Assembly (NCBI GenBank): GCA_029256105.1
Contig: JAQSYO010000035.1
Coordinates: 1-63,410 of the forward strand
Length of the DNA stretch: 63,410 nt
DNA from: Herbinix sp.
Lineage (GTDB): Bacteria; Bacillota; Clostridia; Lachnospirales; Lachnospiraceae
Direction: 5' to 3'
The notes under the pieces are model-generated. The model was given only the letters and a program-made list of their open reading frames with translations. It made no database searches and was not told where the DNA came from. This document shows positions 25,954 through 33,849 of the stretch, piece by piece. The translations under genes and the position numbers were made by a program. Every line of letters starts with the position of its first letter. Within the stretch, counting starts at the first letter, position 1.

Positions 25954-26150
25954 TTCAGTAAGGACAAGTTCTACGAAGGAAAAGTGCGAAAAAAGAATTC
26001 AGCAATACGGAATACAAGGCGTTCATTAGCAACTGCGGCCCAAAGTTTGCAGATTGTGAAGAATGGCTTGGGGATTATATGGAATGAATAGAATAGGACC
26101 GAAACTATTCTCATAAGATATATGGAACATAACTTTGGAAGTATCTTATA

Positions 26151-26891
26151 ATGAGTAAATCTATGATAAAGAAATATTTTAGTATCATTTTCTTAATTCT
26201 TATCTTGTTGGCAAGTATCTTATCCTCCGATCGGTCAGTGAGGGTAATGAAAAATATCTTTGAAACGGGTAAAGATATGGAAAAAGAAGAGCAGTATATT
26301 ATTGTTATCGATCCGGGGCATGGAGGAAGGGATCCCGGTAAGGTAGGTATTAATAATGCACTTGAGAAAGATATCAACTTAAGCATTGCTTTTCGACTAA
26401 AGAATTTATTAGAACAAAATGATATCAAAGTTATTATGACGAGAGAAGAAGACATAGGGCTTTATTCAGAAACTGATTCAAATAAGAAAAATGCGGATTT
26501 AAACAAAAGAATTGAGATTATTCAAACGAGTAAAGCAGACCTTGCAGTCAGTATTCATCAGAATAGCTTTGGAGAAGAATATGTAAAAGGCGCTCAAGTA
26601 TTCTTCCATGAACAATCGACAAAAGGGAAACGAATGGCTGAAATAATGCAAGCACAATTAATCGAAACGATCGCCGATGGCAACCATCGAAAAGCAAAAT
26701 CGAATAGTAATTATTACATGCTGAAAAAAACAGAATGCCCGTTTGTTATAGTGGAATGCGGATATATGTCAAATCGTAGCGAAGCAGACCTTTTGTTGGA
26801 GGATGACTACCAAGAGAAAATGGCTTGGGGAATTCATCTTGCCATCCTTCAATTTATTAACGAAGGTGGATTGGATACAAAAGCAAAGTGA
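26151..26891 (+). CDS. N-acetylmuramoyl-L-alanine amidase (CwlD-like, Amidase_3)
   Basis: The protein has 246 residues. An N-terminal signal-anchor helix (KKYFSIIFLILILLASIL) is followed by one Amidase_3 domain (about 47-237): VIDPGHGG (zinc His), LEKDINLS (zinc Glu), VSIHQNSF (zinc His) and VECGYMSN (catalytic Glu). It cuts the amide bond between muramic acid and L-alanine. The small single-domain form resembles CwlD, which makes muramic-delta-lactam in the spore cortex, and this fits the sporulation-rich window. The ribosome site before ATG 26151 is weak; ATG 26163 (MIKKYF) is an alternative. Confidence 0.88.
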   Translation: MSKSMIKKYFSIIFLILILLASILSSDRSVRVMKNIFETGKDMEKEEQYIIVIDPGHGGRDPGKVGINNALEKDINLSIAFRLKNLLEQNDIKVIMTREEDIGLYSETDSNKKNADLNKRIEIIQTSKADLAVSIHQNSFGEEYVKGAQVFFHEQSTKGKRMAEIMQAQLIETIADGNHRKAKSNSNYYMLKKTECPFVIVECGYMSNRSEADLLLEDDYQEKMAWGIHLAILQFINEGGLDTKAK

Positions 26892-26905
26892 AAACACCTC
26901 AAGAT

Positions 26906-26934
26906 TTGATTTTGAATCTAGATAGTGGTATAAT
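26906..26934 (+). promoter_or_regulatory. Promoter of the sua5-ywlE-rpiB operon
   Basis: TTGATT (26906-26911), a 17-bp spacer and TATAAT (26929-26934). The sua5 ATG lies 45 bases downstream. Confidence 0.65.
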
Positions 26935-26978
26935 GTGGTTTGGCTAATAAACGTGGCCACAAGGAGTACGCTTAAGAT

Positions 26979-28037
26979 ATGAAAACTAAGGTAATTAAAT
27001 TAAATACAGAAGAGTTAAAAGCAGGGGATTTAGTTCAAGCGGCTGAGATACTTCAATCAGGAGGATTAGTGGCTTTTCCAACAGAGACAGTTTATGGACT
27101 GGGAGCGAATGCTCTTAATGAGGAAGCGGCCCATAAAATATACGAAGCCAAAGGAAGGCCATCCGATAATCCGTTAATCGTGCATATCGCTCAAGTTCAG
27201 GATATTGAGACTTTAGCTATCGATATTCCTGAGAAGGCGTATCAGCTGGCAGATGTTTTTTGGCCAGGACCCTTGACGATTATTTTAAAGAAAAAAGATT
27301 GTGTGCCTTACTCAACTACAGGGGGGTTAGATACCGTCGCTATCCGTCTTCCGGCTAATCAAATCGCAAGAAATCTAATTGCTGAAGCAGGTGTTTTTGT
27401 GGCGGCGCCTAGTGCTAATATATCAGGAAAACCTAGTCCTACAAAAGCGGAGCATGTTATTAAAGATATGAGTGGAAAGATAGATATGATTATAGACGGG
27501 GGAATGGCGACCCTAGGGCTGGAATCGACTATTATTGATTTGTCCGGCGAGACACCAATGATTTTAAGGCCGGGATGTATTACCAGGGTGATGCTTGAGA
27601 ATGTTATCGGGTTAATTGATTTAGATCCAACAATTTTAGAGAAAAATCCAGATAAAAATGCGACACCCAAAGCACCTGGAATGAAATACCGCCATTATGC
27701 ACCGGAAGGCACGCTAACCATTTATGAAGGTGATACAAAACTGGTGATTGAGGCAATTAATCAAAAGACGAAGGAAAAGCTGGAGAGCGGTTATCGCGTT
27801 GGAGTTATTGCAACAGATGAGACGCAGGCCTTTTATCATTATGGTATCGTAAAGGCGATAGGTTCCCGAAAGGATGAAGCCTCCATCGCAGCGGGGCTTT
27901 ATGGAATTTTGCGGGAATTTGATGAACTGCATACAGAATATATTTATACGGAAAGTTTTGCAGATAACAGTCTTGGACAAGCAATTATGAACCGGCTGTT
28001 AAAAGCAGCGGGTTATCATATTGTCAAAGTAACGTGA
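26979..28037 (+). CDS. L-threonylcarbamoyladenylate synthase (Sua5/YwlC)
   Basis: This 352-residue two-domain Sua5-type enzyme makes threonylcarbamoyl-AMP from threonine, bicarbonate and ATP, the first step of t6A tRNA modification. The N-terminal YrdC domain (about 1-210) has GGLVAFPTETVYGLGANA, KGRPSDNPLIVH and APSANISGKPSPT. The linker PKAPGMKYRHYAPEG and the C-terminal Sua5 domain (about 235-350) are complete. It is the first gene of a cluster with ywlE and rpiB, the same order as ywlC-ywlE-ywlF in Bacillus subtilis. The start ATG follows AAGGAG. Confidence 0.95.
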   Translation: MKTKVIKLNTEELKAGDLVQAAEILQSGGLVAFPTETVYGLGANALNEEAAHKIYEAKGRPSDNPLIVHIAQVQDIETLAIDIPEKAYQLADVFWPGPLTIILKKKDCVPYSTTGGLDTVAIRLPANQIARNLIAEAGVFVAAPSANISGKPSPTKAEHVIKDMSGKIDMIIDGGMATLGLESTIIDLSGETPMILRPGCITRVMLENVIGLIDLDPTILEKNPDKNATPKAPGMKYRHYAPEGTLTIYEGDTKLVIEAINQKTKEKLESGYRVGVIATDETQAFYHYGIVKAIGSRKDEASIAAGLYGILREFDELHTEYIYTESFADNSLGQAIMNRLLKAAGYHIVKVT

Positions 28038-28096
28038 AATAAAATTTCGCGTTAGATATAGTATTGTGTGCTATGCACTCAAGTGGAGGATGTATC

Positions 28097-28549
28097 ATGG
28101 GGAAATATCAAAAGCTTATATTTGTATGTACCGGAAATACCTGTAGAAGTCCTATGGCAGAAGCTATCTATAAAAATCTTGAGAAGGTCAGTGATATGAA
28201 AATTATATCTCGTGGATTGGTGGTACTTTTCTCTGAGCCGATGAATCCCAAGGCCGAGATTATATTAAAAAAGCATGACTTGGAATTAAGCAATCATGTA
28301 GCCAAAGGTCTTAAGGCTTCGGATATTGATGAAAACACAATCATTCTAGCCATGACAGCAAATCAAAAGAAAAAAATAATAGAGCTTTATCCAGAGGTAA
28401 AGGATGTATTTACAATCAAGGAATATGCAGGTGAAATTGGAGATGTAGTAGATCCATATGGTGCTACTTTAATGGAATATGAAGAATGTTACATTGAATT
28501 GGGACGCTTAGTAAAAAAGACAGTTTATAAGTTGAATGAAGAAAATTAA
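28097..28549 (+). CDS. ywlE: Low-molecular-weight phosphatase, YwlE-like protein-arginine phosphatase
   Basis: This 150-residue member of the low-molecular-weight tyrosine phosphatase fold has the loop VCTGNTCRSP (Cys nucleophile, C-x5-R). The general-acid Asp stands in DVVDPYG. The Thr right after the nucleophilic Cys is the feature that marks YwlE-type enzymes as acting on phospho-arginine rather than phospho-tyrosine; specificity here is inferred from that residue and from the sua5-ywlE-rpiB order. ATG 28097 follows GTGGAGG by 6 bases; an earlier GTG at 28064 lacks a site. It would reverse McsB-type arginine phosphorylation that marks proteins for ClpC-ClpP; the window also encodes MecA. 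Confidence 0.88.
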   Translation: MGKYQKLIFVCTGNTCRSPMAEAIYKNLEKVSDMKIISRGLVVLFSEPMNPKAEIILKKHDLELSNHVAKGLKASDIDENTIILAMTANQKKKIIELYPEVKDVFTIKEYAGEIGDVVDPYGATLMEYEECYIELGRLVKKTVYKLNEEN

Positions 28550-28564
28550 TTGGAGGAAACGCAT

Positions 28565-28996
28565 ATGATAGCAATCGGAAATGATCATACCGGATATGAC
28601 ATGAAAAAAGCAATCATGGAATACTTGGATAATAGGGGAATAGAATATAAGGATTTTGGTTGCGGAGAATTAACCACAAGCAATTATCCCGATTATGCAA
28701 AGGCAGTGGGAAGAGCAATTCAAAAGAAAGAATGCGATAAGGGAATTCTAATTTGCGGAACGGGAATTGGGATTTCTATTGCAGCGAATAAGATGAAGGG
28801 AATTCGTGCGGCATTATGCCATGATTGCTTCAGTGCGGAAGCCACAAGATTACACAATGATGCTAATATTCTAGCAATGGGTGCAAGAGTCATTGGCGTA
28901 GGTCATGCTTTAAAAATAGTAGAAACATTTATTTCTACAGAGTTTTCTCAGGATGAGAGGCATATTCATAGAATTCAAATGTTAGAAGAGGATTAA
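28565..28996 (+). CDS. rpiB: Ribose-5-phosphate isomerase B
   Basis: This 143-residue RpiB/LacA/LacB family protein has IGNDHTGYDMKKAI at the start, the active-site Cys in LICGTGIGISIAANK and HDCFSAEATRLHNDANILAMG. It interconverts ribose-5-phosphate and ribulose-5-phosphate in the pentose phosphate pathway. ATG 28565 is chosen because TTGGAGG stands 9 bases upstream; the frame could open at TTG 28550 but that is part of the site. The stop overlaps the convergent DUF402 gene by 4 bases. Confidence 0.94.
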   Translation: MIAIGNDHTGYDMKKAIMEYLDNRGIEYKDFGCGELTTSNYPDYAKAVGRAIQKKECDKGILICGTGIGISIAANKMKGIRAALCHDCFSAEATRLHNDANILAMGARVIGVGHALKIVETFISTEFSQDERHIHRIQMLEED

Positions 28997-29475
28997 AACT
29001 GTTCGGTTTGATTTACTGGCACTTGTAGTGTATCAAAATGTCCATCATAAATTGTCCTTAGCAAGGTATTCAATGTGCGCAAGGCGTAGGTAGCTTCCTT
29101 TTGCGTAATCAACTTTTGATCTAAGGCATCGGAAAGTTCATCTAAATCCACAATTTGTACCGTACCATCTTCATAAAGAAGGACATCAATTAATAAGTCT
29201 TCTATGATGATGGTATTTTTATCTGGATCTTTTTTGGCTTGTATAATATCGCAATACCAATAGACCACATGATCGTATTTGTCATATATTTTACTTATTT
29301 TATAGCCCTTATCCAAGTAAAATGCGGAAATACCTCTAGCAATATCATTTCTTGGATGAAGGGTAATCCATTTTGTTATAATTAAATCCGGCTCCATAAC
29401 TAAGATAGTATCATCCTTTAGATGAATTAGTTCGTCCGGAATAAAACGTCTCCGATAGAGCATGGGTGTTGTCAT
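28993..29475 (-). CDS. DUF402 domain protein
   Basis: This 160-residue protein fits the DUF402 family: RRRFIPDELIHLKDD near the start, then FYLDKGYKISKIYDKYDHVVYWYCDI and IIIEDLLIDVLLYEDGTVQIVDLDEL. Characterised relatives (FomD, B. subtilis YjjG/Ntdp-type) are metal-dependent nucleotide or CMP-ester hydrolases; the acidic residues DLL-D and D-DEL match that active site in kind. The cellular substrate is unknown. The start is supported by AGGAGG on the minus strand, 5-6 bases before the ATG. It runs convergently into rpiB with a 4-base overlap and no room for a terminator. Confidence 0.85.
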   Translation of the reverse strand: MTTPMLYRRRFIPDELIHLKDDTILVMEPDLIITKWITLHPRNDIARGISAFYLDKGYKISKIYDKYDHVVYWYCDIIQAKKDPDKNTIIIEDLLIDVLLYEDGTVQIVDLDELSDALDQKLITQKEATYALRTLNTLLRTIYDGHFDTLQVPVNQTEQF

Positions 29476-29673
29476 AAGAACCTCCTATTTGTATTACTGG
29501 AACAATTGAATCTGCAAGCAAGCGTGTAATTCCTTATTCCGCCTTCATTATATCATGAAATCTTGATATGGTATAGTGAAATAATTGAATCGTATGAATC
29601 GAATAAACCTCTGCTTTTCGGGAAAACTATTAGGTGAATTAATAGACAGCCCAAAAACGGAGGTTGATTTATA

Positions 29674-30486
29674 ATGGATAATAGCAAATGGGATAATCTT
29701 ATTAGTGCAATGAAGCAGACATTTTCGATGAAAAGGACAAAAATAACTTTATATATTGCTACGGTGCTATGGGTGGCTGTTGCCACGCAAATGGTTGTAA
29801 ACAAAGTTTTTCAGGAGGACTTTAAAATTACGGAGGCTTTCGTAAAAACCAATACGGAGGAAATGCAAAGCAGCATAGAGGTGGTAGCAGAATATAAAAC
29901 TGGCTTTTTAAGTGGAGAGGATAAAAAAGATTTGATATTTGGTATAGCAGATGCGATTGGTTTAGAGGTAAATGAGGACATTTCAGTGTGGGAGGATGGA
30001 ACCCGCAGTGAGTATTACTTCTATAAACAAGCAAAACAAGCAACATCTGAGATTAAGATTGTTAGTCTGGAACAGGAAGAACAGGATATAACTAAAATGA
30101 AGCATTATATCATTGTTCGGCTCAGCATTTTACAAGGGATACAAAGTATAGATAAGTACAAGGATTTACTTGAGGATGCGCTTGCGGATGCAGGGGTTGA
30201 GAGTAAACAATTCACACTGAAATATGAGGGTAATAGGGAAGGTAATTTATCTACAACACAAAAACATGAGGTGGCTGCTCTTTTGGTCAAGGAACTTCAA
30301 GGTAAAATCGCGCTTGAGTATGATGAAGGGGACATATTTACAGTATATGCTTATACAGGAATGTTGAATGAATATGTAACAACAATGGGTAATAAGATCA
30401 ATGTGCAAATTGCGATCACCTATAACGAATTGACGAATAAAACAAAAATCGCACTAGCAACACCAATTTTAAATGAAAACTGGTGA
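29674..30486 (+). CDS. YwmB-like TATA-box-binding-fold sporulation/wall protein
   Basis: The protein has 270 residues. A single transmembrane anchor lies at about 24-44 (TLYIATVLWVAVATQMVV). An extracytoplasmic domain follows with the repeats typical of the YwmB family (IEVVAEYKTGFLSGEDKKDLI, NINVQIAITYNELTNKTKI-type ending). YwmB-family proteins are found in spore formers, often near murA or spoIID; their biochemical role is not known. Here the gene stands alone, with a CGGAGG site 9-10 bases before the ATG, and is convergent with the repeat-rich coat-like gene. Confidence 0.7.
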   Translation: MDNSKWDNLISAMKQTFSMKRTKITLYIATVLWVAVATQMVVNKVFQEDFKITEAFVKTNTEEMQSSIEVVAEYKTGFLSGEDKKDLIFGIADAIGLEVNEDISVWEDGTRSEYYFYKQAKQATSEIKIVSLEQEEQDITKMKHYIIVRLSILQGIQSIDKYKDLLEDALADAGVESKQFTLKYEGNREGNLSTTQKHEVAALLVKELQGKIALEYDEGDIFTVYAYTGMLNEYVTTMGNKINVQIAITYNELTNKTKIALATPILNENW

Positions 30487-30497
30487 TTGGGCAGAAA

Positions 30498-30542
30498 GAA
30501 GGGAATGCATAAAACCATAATTGTTTTATTGCATTCCCTTCC
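30498..30542. repeat. Inverted repeat between convergent genes
   Basis: GAAGGGAATGCATAAAAC pairs with GTTTTATTGCATTCCCTTC (one bulged base) around a 7-base loop. There is no strong T-run on either side, so it is a weak or atypical terminator for the two convergent genes. Confidence 0.6.
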
Positions 30543-30561
30543 TATTGATAATTACACAGTA

Positions 30562-32403
30562 TTAAAACCAGCGTCTTCTGCTTCGATGACGTCTTCTCCT
30601 ATTGAATATTTCATTCAATAAAATAAGATTGATTATATCGCGAAAATGATCATGACGACGTCTTGGAGGATAGAAATATAGACTATTCATCTCTACTTGT
30701 GGTTCCTCATTAATATCTTTTACTCTATCATAGATGCGGTCAATAATTCTGTCTAAATAAATCCGATCCGGATATTCATCAAACATCATACTTCCGTCAT
30801 ATTCCATCTTATCACATTCATCATTAACTTCTGATTGGATAGATTTTGCAGTGCTAGGATAAAGATGCTTCATATATTCTACATCTTTGTCGAGGTCCGC
30901 GCTATTATCATATCCGTAGAGAGGGAACATTGGAATACCCATTGGTGCTGTGTAGGAATTTGTATTTGGCACATACATATTGGGAACACCTTGGTATGTC
31001 GGATAATTATCAGGCATTGATGGATTATAGTAGTATTCCAATTCAGGATAGGCATCTTCTTGCATCTCTGGAGTCATATAACCCTGTGAACCAGGGAGCA
31101 TATTCATGGGGGCAGAGGGCATCATGTTAGGCATCATACCTGGCATCATATTAGGCATCATACCTGGCATCATATTAGGCATCATACCAGGGGTCATGTT
31201 AGGCATCATACCTGGGTTCATGTTAGGCATCATACCTGGCATCATATTAGGCATCATACCTGGGGCCATATTGGGTTGCATACCTGGCATCATGTTGGGC
31301 ATCATACCTGGGTTCATGTTGGGCTGCATACCTGGAGTCATGTTAGGCATCATACCTGGAGTCATGTTGGGCTGCATACCGGGCATTGTGTTAGGCATCA
31401 TATTATCCATTGTACCGGGCATCATATTATTATCCATACCACGATTCATATTTTGCGTTCCGATTGGCACATTTTGCATACCACCAGGGTTCATGTTCGG
31501 AGGGGTTGTGGGTGCAATCGGAGTTGTTTGTGTTGTTCCACTTGGAGTTTGGGTAGGAGTTCCGTAAATATATGGTGTTGTGCCTGAGCCAGGAGCTGTA
31601 GAATTGGGTCTTGTTGATGGCGTTGCCGGAGTAGTACCAGTACCAGGTCTCACTTGAGGGGTACTTGGAGTGGTGGTCGTTCCGGGTCTCATCGGAGAAG
31701 TGCCGGTGCCAGTACCTGGAGCAGGGGTCGTTCCGGGTCTCATCGGAGAAGTGCCGGTGCCGGTACCTGGAACTGGGATCGTTCCGGGTGTCATCGGAGA
31801 AGTTCCGGTGCCGGTACCTGGGGCTGGAGTCATACCAGGTCTCATTGGAGAAGTGCCAGTGCCGGTACCAGGAGCAGGGGTTGTTCCGGGTCTCATCGGA
31901 GAAGTGCCAGTGCCGGTACCAGGAGTAGGAAGCGTTCCGGGTCTCATCGGAGAAGTGCCAGTGCCGGTACCTGGAGCAGGAGTCATTCCGGGTCTCATCG
32001 GAGAAGTGCCAGTGCCGGTACCAGGAGTAGGAAGCGTTCCGGGTCTCATCGGAGAAGTGCCAGTGCCGGTACTGCCGGTACCAGGAGCGGGGGGCGTTCC
32101 GGGCATCATTGGAGAAGTACCGGTTCCCGATCCTGGAGTTGTTGTTTGAGGAGTGCCTGGAGTGGTCATGCCGCTACCGGGCATACCAGAAGTTCCTGGC
32201 GTTGTAGCGTTCATCGGATTTGGAGTAGTTCCGTTCATTGGATTTTGCCTCCCTGTTGGATTGTTTAGTTCAGTTAAGCCGACGGTATCAGGCACGCTTT
32301 GGGTTTGACTTTCTGAACTACCATGGGCTTGTGTATTGACATTATAATTCGGCACCCTGTAATTTCTTCCGATGCCGTTATTTCTACCTATTGTATATGA
32401 CAT
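30562..32403 (-). CDS. Pro/Gly/Met/Thr-rich repeat protein, spore-coat-like
   Basis: The protein has 613 residues. Residues 1-100 are Asn/Thr/Pro-rich. About 100-250 hold at least eight copies of a 17-residue repeat (PGTGTGTSPMRPGTTPA type). About 335-435 hold an 8-residue repeat (PNMMPGMM type) very rich in methionine. The C-terminal approximately 130 residues are non-repetitive: tyrosine-rich, then an acidic helix (YMKHLYPSTAKSIQSEVNDE) and a basic end RRRHRSRRRWF. That end resembles coat or coat-associated proteins of spore-forming Lachnospiraceae, so a surface role on the spore is likely but not shown. No signal peptide is seen. The start has AGGAG 7 bases upstream on the minus strand. 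The repeats make length variation likely. Confidence 0.75.
   Translation of the reverse strand: MSYTIGRNNGIGRNYRVPNYNVNTQAHGSSESQTQSVPDTVGLTELNNPTGRQNPMNGTTPNPMNATTPGTSGMPGSGMTTPGTPQTTTPGSGTGTSPMMPGTPPAPGTGSTGTGTSPMRPGTLPTPGTGTGTSPMRPGMTPAPGTGTGTSPMRPGTLPTPGTGTGTSPMRPGTTPAPGTGTGTSPMRPGMTPAPGTGTGTSPMTPGTIPVPGTGTGTSPMRPGTTPAPGTGTGTSPMRPGTTTTPSTPQVRPGTGTTPATPSTRPNSTAPGSGTTPYIYGTPTQTPSGTTQTTPIAPTTPPNMNPGGMQNVPIGTQNMNRGMDNNMMPGTMDNMMPNTMPGMQPNMTPGMMPNMTPGMQPNMNPGMMPNMMPGMQPNMAPGMMPNMMPGMMPNMNPGMMPNMTPGMMPNMMPGMMPNMMPGMMPNMMPSAPMNMLPGSQGYMTPEMQEDAYPELEYYYNPSMPDNYPTYQGVPNMYVPNTNSYTAPMGIPMFPLYGYDNSADLDKDVEYMKHLYPSTAKSIQSEVNDECDKMEYDGSMMFDEYPDRIYLDRIIDRIYDRVKDINEEPQVEMNSLYFYPPRRRHDHFRDIINLILLNEIFNRRRRHRSRRRWF
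31128..31400 (-). repeat. 24-bp tandem repeats coding the Met-rich PNMMPGMM array
   Basis: About 11 imperfect 24-bp units, visible on the plus strand as GGCATCATACCTGGCATCAT. They lie in frame within the coat-like gene. Confidence 0.85.
31682..32110 (-). repeat. 51-bp tandem repeats coding the 17-residue PGTGTGTSPMRPG array
   Basis: Units begin at 31682, 31733, 31784, 31835, 31886, 31937, 31988 and 32039, and a further unit follows a 6-base insertion. The units are nearly identical on the DNA level, so they are recent or homogenised. The opposite strand is also open across them, which is a by-product of the repeat. Confidence 0.9.
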
Positions 32404-32604
32404 TTAAGTACTCCTAAGCTTTTTATAATTAATATATGCAGGCATACACTGAATGTGAAATTGATAGCAAATCAATATTAAGACAAAATTAATAATAAAT
32501 GGGTTGTACTATCAGGAAAAAGACATTAAAATATATAGGGATAGGATGAAGCCCTATCAATCGATGATAATATATGGTAAAATAAAAAGAATGGACGAAG
32601 AAAA

Positions 32605-33834
32605 ATGGATATTGCGATCAATAAAATATTTATAGAGACACTAAATAGGGATTTATTAAGTGTGGTAATTAGTAATTCGACAGAAAAAGATAAGATTGCC
32701 AAAATTAAAATTCGCCCAATTTTAATTAAAGAAGAATTATATTATCAAGCATCGGAATATATCGGTGATAAGATATTTCATAATAATTATAAGAAGGATG
32801 AGTTATTAATAAAGTTGCCAAGCTGGTTTGATGGGCTATTTCGACAAGCCGAGATAGTCACGAAAAAAGGTAAAGCAACAATACTAATTAGTAAAAAAGG
32901 AAAAGCTACCGTAAATTATAAGGTGTCCAAAGTTACCTCGGAAAATAATGATCCGAAAGACTTGAAGTTTCAAAGTGACGAGCAGGTGAATAATCTTTCG
33001 CATAATAAGAAAAAGAATTATATTTTACAGGAGGGAATGCCACTTCCGTTTCTTGTTGATCTCGGTGTTATGACAAAGGATGGATTGGTGGTAAAGGCCA
33101 GATCTGATAAATTTAAACAGATTAATCGGTTTTTAGAATTCATTGAAGATGTGCTACCATATTTAGATCAAGATAGGGAATTGACCATATTAGATTTCGG
33201 GTGTGGTAAATCTTACCTAACTTTCGCTATGTATTATTATCTGAAGGTATTAAAAGGATATCGAATTAATGTAATCGGTTTGGATTTAAAGACGGACGTA
33301 ATAAAGCAGTGTAATATACTAAGTGAGAAGTATGGCTATGGTAATCTTCGTTTTCTTGAAGGGGATATTGCCTCCTATAATGGCAGCAATAGCGTGGATA
33401 TGGTTGTAACCTTACATGCCTGTGACACTGCAACAGATTATGCCATACACAAAGCGGTAACCTGGGGAGCTCAGGTGATTTTGTCCGTGCCCTGCTGTCA
33501 ACATGAATTAAATAAGCAGTTAAAGAACGAGGCTTTAAAACCGATTATAAAATACGGCATCGTGAAAGAACGAATGGCAGCACTCATTACGGATGCCTTA
33601 CGTGCTGAGATTTTAGAGACAAAAGGTTATCGTGTTCAATTGTTGGAGTTTATTGACATGGAACATACGCCCAAGAATATATTAATCCGGGCAGTAAAAC
33701 GTAACGACACCGGTCATGAAAAAGAGGCCAAGACTGACGAGTTGATGAAATGCATGGAGTTTCTTGGAGTTTCTCCTTGTTTACAGCAGTTATTTCAAGA
33801 TGAAATGATAAATGAAGGAACGGATTTTTCATGA
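32605..33834 (+). CDS. Class I SAM-dependent methyltransferase (Methyltransf_32 type)
   Basis: The protein has 409 residues. About 1-150 form an N-terminal domain of unknown fold. The SAM-binding domain (about 165-370) has motif I LTILDFGCGKSYLT, the acidic loop VIGLDLKTDVIKQC and LHACDTATDYAI followed by SVPCCQHELN. This HACD...PCC pattern is typical of the Methyltransf_32 group, whose eukaryotic relatives include METTL25; the substrate (RNA is suspected) is unknown. The ribosome site is weak (GGACGAAG). It stops 15 bases before the chosen start of the next gene. Confidence 0.82.
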   Translation: MDIAINKIFIETLNRDLLSVVISNSTEKDKIAKIKIRPILIKEELYYQASEYIGDKIFHNNYKKDELLIKLPSWFDGLFRQAEIVTKKGKATILISKKGKATVNYKVSKVTSENNDPKDLKFQSDEQVNNLSHNKKKNYILQEGMPLPFLVDLGVMTKDGLVVKARSDKFKQINRFLEFIEDVLPYLDQDRELTILDFGCGKSYLTFAMYYYLKVLKGYRINVIGLDLKTDVIKQCNILSEKYGYGNLRFLEGDIASYNGSNSVDMVVTLHACDTATDYAIHKAVTWGAQVILSVPCCQHELNKQLKNEALKPIIKYGIVKERMAALITDALRAEILETKGYRVQLLEFIDMEHTPKNILIRAVKRNDTGHEKEAKTDELMKCMEFLGVSPCLQQLFQDEMINEGTDFS

Positions 33835-33849
33835 TACATGGAGGCTAAT

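Noticed and set aside
25976..26090. Possible gene remnant between the GH18 and amidase genes (peptide ending ADCEEWLGDYME, no start codon), or an overlapping 35-codon GTG frame
   Set aside because: The fragment has no start and no recognised family. The alternative frame has only a weak ribosome site. It could be a decayed gene, but I cannot support it.
31682..32110. CRISPR array
   Set aside because: The 51-bp units are continuous and in frame, with no unique spacers and no cas genes.
31106..32268. Long open frames on the plus strand opposite the coat-like gene (Val-Pro-Gly and Ser-Arg-rich repeats)
   Set aside because: They arise because the tandem repeats are multiples of three without stops on the other strand. 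They have no ribosome sites, and the minus-strand gene has a proper start and a non-repetitive domain.
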